This document shows, piece after piece, positions 59,091 through 64,000 of a stretch of DNA of 64,000 bases (the stretch's first letter is position 1; each line of letters starts with the position of its first letter). The translations under genes and the position numbers were made by a program. The stretch comes from SXXZ01 sp041177965 (GTDB taxonomy: Bacteria > Verrucomicrobiota > Verrucomicrobiia > Limisphaerales > UBA9464). The DNA lies in the NCBI GenBank assembly GCA_041177965.1, contig JBEGWF010000108.1:1-64000 (forward strand). The letters are read 5' to 3'. The notes under the pieces are model-generated. The model was not told the origin of the DNA. It saw nothing but the letters and a program-made list of their open reading frames with translations, and made no database searches.

Positions 59091-62000
59091 ATGTATTCAA
59101 TTGAGGACACCGTCGGCCGAGACGCCTCGGCGTCGGGCTCGACACGGCCGACGTCGCTGCAGGCTGCGGATCGGAAGTCCGACGTCCAGCACGGTCCGGA
59201 GGCCCGCCGATCCCGAACGCCCTCGGATCGGTCTCCTGCGCCCTGTCCGGCTTTGTCGCGTTGCGTTCCGTTGTTCGGGTTCGTCGTCGGTTTCTTGATC
59301 GCGTGCGTTCGACCGGTGGAGACGGCCCGCGCGGAGCCCATGCCGTGGATCGGCGCCCCGGAGCCCTTCGTCAATGCGCAATGGGGTCCGCAGGAGGGGC
59401 TTCCACCGGGCGCCATCCTCGATCTGGAGGAGTCTCCCGATGGTCGGCTTTGGATCTGTGGCGCCCATGGTCTGCGTGTCTTCGACGGGAAACGGTTTCT
59501 GGTGCCGGAAGGGCTCGAGGCCCTCGGGGACGCCACCATCCAACGCTCCGCGGTGGATACCCGCGGACACCTCTGGTTCAGCGGGGCCGGGTCCGTCCAC
59601 GTTTTCGAACCCCTTGCCGGGGGGCGATTCCGTAAGACGACCTTCCCCGGATCGGAGTTGGTCCGGGACGGGTCGGGATGGGTCTGGTGGCAGGAGGGGC
59701 GGGAACTCCGGGGACGCTGCGGTTCCCTAGGGGCGTCCATGTCCTCCGGTCCCGCCACCCCGGGTGCCCCCACCCTGCTGCCCAACCTCTGGGGGGCGAG
59801 GCAGGGCGGGTTGTACCGGGTGGATGAGCACGGCCACCTCTGGCGTGGAACCCTTCAAGGCTGGACCCGGATTCCGGGCCCCCTGAAGCCCGAGGCCCGG
59901 GTCCGTTGGTGCGAGGTCTTCGAAGATCCCCGGGGGCGGATCTGGATGTCGATCCTGACCCGTCTCGGGGAGGCGCTGCTGGTGTGTCGCGACCAGGGCG
60001 TCTGGCGATCACCGTTCGGTCCGAATGCGGCACGAATCCGTCTAGCCCACTGCTTCCTGGCCACCTCTCGGGGAGAGATCCTGGTCGGGGCCGATCGCGG
60101 GTTCCTGTACCTGTTCTCCGATCCCCATTCGGCACCCCGCACCCACCGGATCGATTCCGTCACCGACGCGATCCATGCCATCCACGAGGATGGTGGGGGC
60201 AACTGGTGGGTGGCTTCGGAAGGGGGGGAGTTGCGGTTGATCGGTCGCGATCCCCATGCCCTGCTGGTTGGCCAGGCGAGGGTACCGCGCGATGGCCGGG
60301 TTTCGACGGTGGAGGCCGGAGTCACCCACCTCCGAAGGCGGAAGTCGTTCCGGGTGCATGCGGTCGCGGTCGATCCCGGAGGACGCTTGTGGGCCGCCGC
60401 GGGATCGCTGGGATTGAGGGTCCGTGAAGGGGGGCGTCTGGTGTCCCCGGCCGGGCTGCCGCCGGCGCTCCTTGGCGGGGTGCCGGTCACCTCGATCGCA
60501 TCCACCCCTCGCGGTCTGTGGGTGGGAGGTGATCGATTGCTGATGCTGCTCGATTCCGAGGGCCTCCCGAGGCCTGGCCACGACCTCTCGGGGCGCCTCA
60601 ATCCGGGATCGGTGGTCTCGCTGGCGATCGACTCCGCCGGTGTGCTCTGGGCCGGCACAGATTCGGGCGATCTCTGGAGCATCCCTGCCGACCCGGCCCG
60701 GGCCGAGGTCCTGACCCTGGGTGAAGGTCCCGTGTCCGATCTCGCCCCCCAGGGGGATCGCCTGTGGATGATCGTCGGCAACCGCCTCAGGTGCCGGACG
60801 CGGGAAGGGTGGGTGCCCGTTCCCGCGGAACTGGAGCCCATCGGGAGTCCCCGATCCCTCTTCGAGGATGGTCGTGGGCGCCTGATGGTGGTCGGAGCCT
60901 CCGGGGTGGCCATCCGGGAACGGGAACGCGTGGTCATCCTCGGGCCGGAGCAGGGCGTGTTTCCGCGGGTCGGATCCACCGGGTTCCACGATCCCCGATC
61001 GGGTCTCTGGCTCGCCTCGGGGACCGATCTGCAGGAGATACCGTCGGCTTGGCTCGACGCCGCCCTGTCCGGAAAACCTCCGGAGGCCGGCGCGGGCGCC
61101 TCCCCCGATCCCATCGGTCGGATCCTCCCCTTCTCGACCCTGTCCGAGGTCCGGTTGACCGCCCAGCGCAGCGGGACCCCGGTCGTCCTTCCCTCCGGAG
61201 AGGTGGCGCTGCCCTGCGACAAGGGGGTGTTGCTGGTCCGGCTCGATTCGAAGGTCGTCCGGCGGGATCGCGCGGAATTCCGCTTCGGTGACATGCGCGT
61301 CGAGATGCTCGGCGACGCTCGGGGTCCGGTTCCGGTCGACCCGTCGTGCATCCCGCAGGGAGCCGCCGTGAGGGTCCCTCTCGAGGGGAACCTCGCGGCC
61401 ACCCTGCAGCCGCCGCTGGTCCGCTACTCGACCTCGGCCCGCGACGACGCCTGGATTCCATGGAATCCCGAGCAACCTCTGAGAATCGTCGCCCGGGGCC
61501 GGGATTCGTTTCCGCTGCGCGTCCAGACCCGGTTGTCCGAGGGAGGTTGGGGTGCCGAGGTCTCCTCCCGGATCGATGTCGAGCCCGCTCCGGGGCTGTC
61601 GGGGGTGTCCCGGGAGGTGATCCTCGCCGGGTTCCCCGTGCTGCTGGCCCTGGTGGGTTGGACGTTCTGGAGAGTGACCATCCAACAGCGTCGGATCCGC
61701 ATCCGGGCCCTCGAGGGGGTCCAGAACGACCGGGTACGCATCGCCCGCGCACTGCACGACGACCTCGGCAATCGGTTGAGCGAGATCCAGTTGCTGACCG
61801 AGCAGGCGACCTTCTTCGTCGGTCCGGGCCAACCCACGATGCCCCTGGTCAACCGGATCCATTCCAGATCGGTGGAGGCGACCGTGGCCCTCGACAACAT
61901 GGTCTGGTTGATGCGCGACGTGTCCGAGGCGGCCACCGACCTCGGCAGGCACATCGAGCGGCTGGCGCGCGATTATCTCCGGGTTTGCTCGGTGGAGCTC

Positions 62001-62327
62001 GACTTCAAGCTCCTCGCGGGGTCCGAGCTCGAGATCGGCGGTTGGGTCCGCCAGTTGATCGTCGCCGCGACCCAGGAGCTCACGCGCAATGCGGTCCGAC
62101 ACGGCCATGCCACGCGGGTGTCCATCGAGTTGAGGGTCAGCGCCGATTGGGTGTCGTATCGGTTGGAGGATGACGGTGCCGGGTTCGTCGTCCGAGATGC
62201 GCTCGCCTCCGGCCGCGGCTTGTCCGGACTGGCGGATCGGATCGAGGACCTCGGTGGTGAAGTTTCCTTGGTTTCCAGTCCGGGCCGTTCTGTCATCGTG
62301 CTGAAGGTACCACGGATCGTCCGATGA
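59091..62327 (+). CDS. Hybrid propeller sensor histidine kinase
   Basis: A 1078-residue membrane-bound kinase. After a 60-residue arginine-rich leader there is a hydrophobic segment at about 62-81, then a long extracytoplasmic part with two-component-regulator propeller repeats (PDGRLWICGAHGLRVFDG, RGHLWFSGAGSVHVF, GGRLWAAAGSLGLRVREG and others) and a Y_Y_Y-like strand region at about 760-840. A second membrane segment at about 845-863 leads to a HisKA_3 dimerisation domain with the phospho-acceptor in ARALHDDLGNRLSEIQLL at about 884-901 and a HATPase domain (ELTRNAVRHGHA, DDGAGF, GRGLSGL). The start may be further downstream; TTG at 59252 begins closer to the hydrophobic segment. Its partner regulator overlaps by ATGA. 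Confidence 0.92.
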   Translation: MYSIEDTVGRDASASGSTRPTSLQAADRKSDVQHGPEARRSRTPSDRSPAPCPALSRCVPLFGFVVGFLIACVRPVETARAEPMPWIGAPEPFVNAQWGPQEGLPPGAILDLEESPDGRLWICGAHGLRVFDGKRFLVPEGLEALGDATIQRSAVDTRGHLWFSGAGSVHVFEPLAGGRFRKTTFPGSELVRDGSGWVWWQEGRELRGRCGSLGASMSSGPATPGAPTLLPNLWGARQGGLYRVDEHGHLWRGTLQGWTRIPGPLKPEARVRWCEVFEDPRGRIWMSILTRLGEALLVCRDQGVWRSPFGPNAARIRLAHCFLATSRGEILVGADRGFLYLFSDPHSAPRTHRIDSVTDAIHAIHEDGGGNWWVASEGGELRLIGRDPHALLVGQARVPRDGRVSTVEAGVTHLRRRKSFRVHAVAVDPGGRLWAAAGSLGLRVREGGRLVSPAGLPPALLGGVPVTSIASTPRGLWVGGDRLLMLLDSEGLPRPGHDLSGRLNPGSVVSLAIDSAGVLWAGTDSGDLWSIPADPARAEVLTLGEGPVSDLAPQGDRLWMIVGNRLRCRTREGWVPVPAELEPIGSPRSLFEDGRGRLMVVGASGVAIRERERVVILGPEQGVFPRVGSTGFHDPRSGLWLASGTDLQEIPSAWLDAALSGKPPEAGAGASPDPIGRILPFSTLSEVRLTAQRSGTPVVLPSGEVALPCDKGVLLVRLDSKVVRRDRAEFRFGDMRVEMLGDARGPVPVDPSCIPQGAAVRVPLEGNLAATLQPPLVRYSTSARDDAWIPWNPEQPLRIVARGRDSFPLRVQTRLSEGGWGAEVSSRIDVEPAPGLSGVSREVILAGFPVLLALVGWTFWRVTIQQRRIRIRALEGVQNDRVRIARALHDDLGNRLSEIQLLTEQATFFVGPGQPTMPLVNRIHSRSVEATVALDNMVWLMRDVSEAATDLGRHIERLARDYLRVCSVELDFKLLAGSELEIGGWVRQLIVAATQELTRNAVRHGHATRVSIELRVSADWVSYRLEDDGAGFVVRDALASGRGLSGLADRIEDLGGEVSLVSSPGRSVIVLKVPRIVR

Positions 62328-63043
62328 AACCCGCCACCACCGAAGCCCTCCCGCAGCCTCCGGTCCCCGAGATGACCTGGAACCGTCCGCGGGTGCGCGT
62401 GGCGATGGTCGAGGATTCCACAGGTTTCGCGGAGATGCTCGCCGCCTGCCTCGGTCACCAGACCGAGATCGAGCTGCTGGGCGGGGTGAGCACCGTTCGC
62501 GAGGCGGTCCAGCGGTTGCCGGTCTGGAAACCGAACGTGGTCCTGCTCGACCTCGGGCTTCCCGATGGTTCCGGGATCGAGGTGCTCCGGGCCCTCGCCC
62601 CCTCGATGGTGAACACGGCATTCGTGGTGCTGACGGTCTTCGAGGACGACGCGACCATCCGTGAAGCCCTCAGTGCCGGTGCCGTCGGCTACATGCTCAA
62701 GCGGTCCGGTTGGCGGTCCATCGTGGATGGGGTGACGCTGGCGGCCGGTGGTGGATCGCCCCTGGACGCCCAGATCGCCCGGCGTCTCCTGGAGGTGTGG
62801 CGGTCCCATGGATCCCACGAAAGCCAGAGGGTCAACGATCTTCCCGAACTGACGGCCAAGGAGAACGAGTTGCTGCGGCAGATGGCCAAGACCGGGGATT
62901 CGGTGAAGGAGATCGCCGAGGCCCTCGGCCTGACCTACGCGACCGTGCGCACCTACATCCGGCGCATCTACATCAAGTTGGGCGTCCACAACCGATCCCA
63001 GGCCGAGCGGAAACTGCTCAGCCTCCATCAGGAACGGTCCTGA
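62324..63043 (+). CDS. NarL/LuxR-family response regulator
   Basis: A 239-residue response regulator. The receiver at about 25-140 has the acidic pair VEDS, the phospho-acceptor Asp in VVLLDLGLPDGSGIE, the conserved T in VVLTVF and the K in MLKRSG. The C-terminal LuxR-type HTH at about 172-230 reads LTAKENELLRQMAKTGDSVKEIAEALGLTYATVRTYIRRIY. It starts with an ATGA overlap on the kinase gene and is certainly its partner. Confidence 0.95.
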   Translation: MKPATTEALPQPPVPEMTWNRPRVRVAMVEDSTGFAEMLAACLGHQTEIELLGGVSTVREAVQRLPVWKPNVVLLDLGLPDGSGIEVLRALAPSMVNTAFVVLTVFEDDATIREALSAGAVGYMLKRSGWRSIVDGVTLAAGGGSPLDAQIARRLLEVWRSHGSHESQRVNDLPELTAKENELLRQMAKTGDSVKEIAEALGLTYATVRTYIRRIYIKLGVHNRSQAERKLLSLHQERS

Positions 63044-63114
63044 GCTGCATCCGTTTGCCTACCGTTGTCGGATCAGGGGTGTTGCATCACGAGTCCGATC
63101 ACTTCGAAGACGCC

Positions 63115-64000
63115 ATGGATCCGCTTTCAACGCCGACGAAGGTTCCCGTCACTTCAGCACCTTCCCGGACCGCCAGGCCGCACCCTCCGGTGCCTTGGAC
63201 CTGGGTCTGGTGGCTCCTTTCGATCCCGGCGCTGTGGGGAGGTCCTCTGGAGGTGCTGCCGCCCGATGCCCAGGGATGGTTCCGCCTCCGATCCTCCGAA
63301 CCGACCAACCGGGTGCAGACCATCCAAGTCTCCACCGACCTCCGCTCCTGGCGCGATGCGGCCGTGTTCCACGGGGGCGACCTCGAGTTCAGCGATGGGG
63401 CCGCCCCGGGCGCGTCGGGCCGCTTCTACCGGATGACCAGCCGCCCCAGGACGTCGGCCGATGACGGGCGCAATCAGCTCACGACCCAGGCGGATCCGTT
63501 CCTGGTGTCGGCCCCGGGCGATCCCTTCGACACGCCGGTCCTCTGGGCGAAGTTCACCGTGCTCCGCGAGGAGCCGTTCCGGGTGTGGTTCCAGAACTCC
63601 GTCCGGTATCCGTTCCACTACGACTACGCCCGCCTGAGGTTGGCACCGTTCGCCGGCATGCCCCGCGCGGAATTCGACCGGCGCACCCTCCACACGAACG
63701 ACCCGCTTGCGGTCCTGGGGGCCGTGCTGATCCCCGGCGACGGTCGTCCGGAGTACGGGATCCAGATCGTGGGTCAGCAACCTTGGCCGCGAGGCGAGGT
63801 GCTGCAGTGGCTCAGGCTCGTCCGTGCGGCGGTCCGCGCCCCGGTCGGCACCCGGACCTGGTACCTGCCCACTCCGGAGCAGATGGCCGCCGCCGAGGCC
63901 GATCGGGAGTGGTTCGCCAGCGCCGGGTTCCCCATCGGGAGCATCGAGCGATGGCTCTCGCGGGACGTGGTCTACTCCGAGGGTTGGGCGGTCGGTCGAT
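63115..64000 (+). CDS. Exported protein, 3' end outside the window
   Basis: An open reading frame from the ATG at 63115 to the right edge (295 codons with no stop). The N-terminus has a hydrophobic segment (TWVWWLLSIPALWG) consistent with a signal peptide, then a beta-rich region with a W-F-R-L-R motif as in verrucomicrobial autotransporter- or PQQ-linked N-terminal domains (QGWFRLRSSEPTNRVQTIQVS). From about residue 155 there is a longer unrecognised domain with FRVWFQNSVRYPFHYDYARLRL and GAVLIPGDGRPEYGIQIVGQQ. I do not recognise the family; a link to large exported enzymes is possible. It lies 71 bases after the response regulator and may be its target. Confidence 0.7.
   Translation, partial: MDPLSTPTKVPVTSAPSRTARPHPPVPWTWVWWLLSIPALWGGPLEVLPPDAQGWFRLRSSEPTNRVQTIQVSTDLRSWRDAAVFHGGDLEFSDGAAPGASGRFYRMTSRPRTSADDGRNQLTTQADPFLVSAPGDPFDTPVLWAKFTVLREEPFRVWFQNSVRYPFHYDYARLRLAPFAGMPRAEFDRRTLHTNDPLAVLGAVLIPGDGRPEYGIQIVGQQPWPRGEVLQWLRLVRAAVRAPVGTRTWYLPTPEQMAAAEADREWFASAGFPIGSIERWLSRDVVYSEGWAVGR

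Noticed and set aside
58522..59145. Longer version of the small hypothetical gene starting at 59145
   Set aside because: It would overlap the kinase start, and the added part is low-complexity.

Overview
The window is GC-rich, densely coded bacterial chromosome and most likely belongs to a member of the Verrucomicrobiota. This is an inference from gene content: a division/cell-wall (dcw) cluster with a strongly divergent FtsZ, a complete MreBCD/RodA/PBP2 elongation system, several pseudopilin-type proteins including one with an FxDGHV tail, and a planctomycete/verrucomicrobial-type c-type cytochrome domain protein. No CRISPR array, insertion sequence, prophage or tRNA gene was recognised. The left edge cuts a 5S rRNA gene, so an rRNA operon lies just outside.

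Layout. 1-250: 3' end of 5S rRNA followed by a 66-bp terminator module present twice. 527-7346 (+): FmdB-like zinc ribbon, an exported protein of unknown function, a sugar-dehydrogenase-type beta-propeller, nadB (NAD synthesis), and a membrane protein carrying a degenerate receiver domain. 7389-14611 (-): ABC ATPase with two exported partner proteins, argH, an ECF sigma factor, an exported sugar-phosphate-isomerase-like TIM barrel, and a YifB/ComM ATPase. 15034-33725 (-): the dcw operon, in transcription order mraZ, unknown 131-aa gene, rsmH, ftsL-like, ftsI, a degenerate murE-like gene, a SIMPL-domain gene, murF, mraY, a previously easy-to-miss 132-aa gene, a LysM gene, ftsW, murG, murB, ddl, ftsQ, ftsA, ftsZ, and a GNAT-like membrane protein. 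Most junctions are ATGA overlaps, so the operon is probably translationally coupled. murC, murD and a catalytically plausible murE are not in this window.

33726-41967: an AT-rich divergent promoter region, then queA and a RibD-type reductase (+), a cytochrome c-type protein and a DUF554 membrane protein (-), a stand-alone CBM48 protein and a small type II secretion/pseudopilin operon gspF-H-I-J-K (+). 42124-51873 (-): a pilin-like protein, RNase E/G directly behind the elongation operon mreB-mreC-mreD-mrdA-rodA, and a two-gene unit (coiled-coil protein plus small lipoprotein). 52110-64000: a TonB-dependent receptor with a strong terminator, deoC, a phosphohexomutase, a LuxR-type regulator with a degenerate receiver, a two-component system (propeller histidine kinase plus NarL-type response regulator), and an exported protein that runs off the right edge.

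The most interesting signals are both in the dcw operon. The gene in the murE position keeps the MurE C-terminal DNPR motif but has lost the ATP-binding P-loop and the N-terminal substrate domain. FtsZ keeps its C-terminal FtsA-binding peptide but has lost all three canonical T7-loop residues (N, D, D replaced by P, E, H) and has a tubulin-like GGGTGSG signature. Together with the inserted small genes, this suggests a cell-division and wall-synthesis machinery that differs mechanistically from the model systems.
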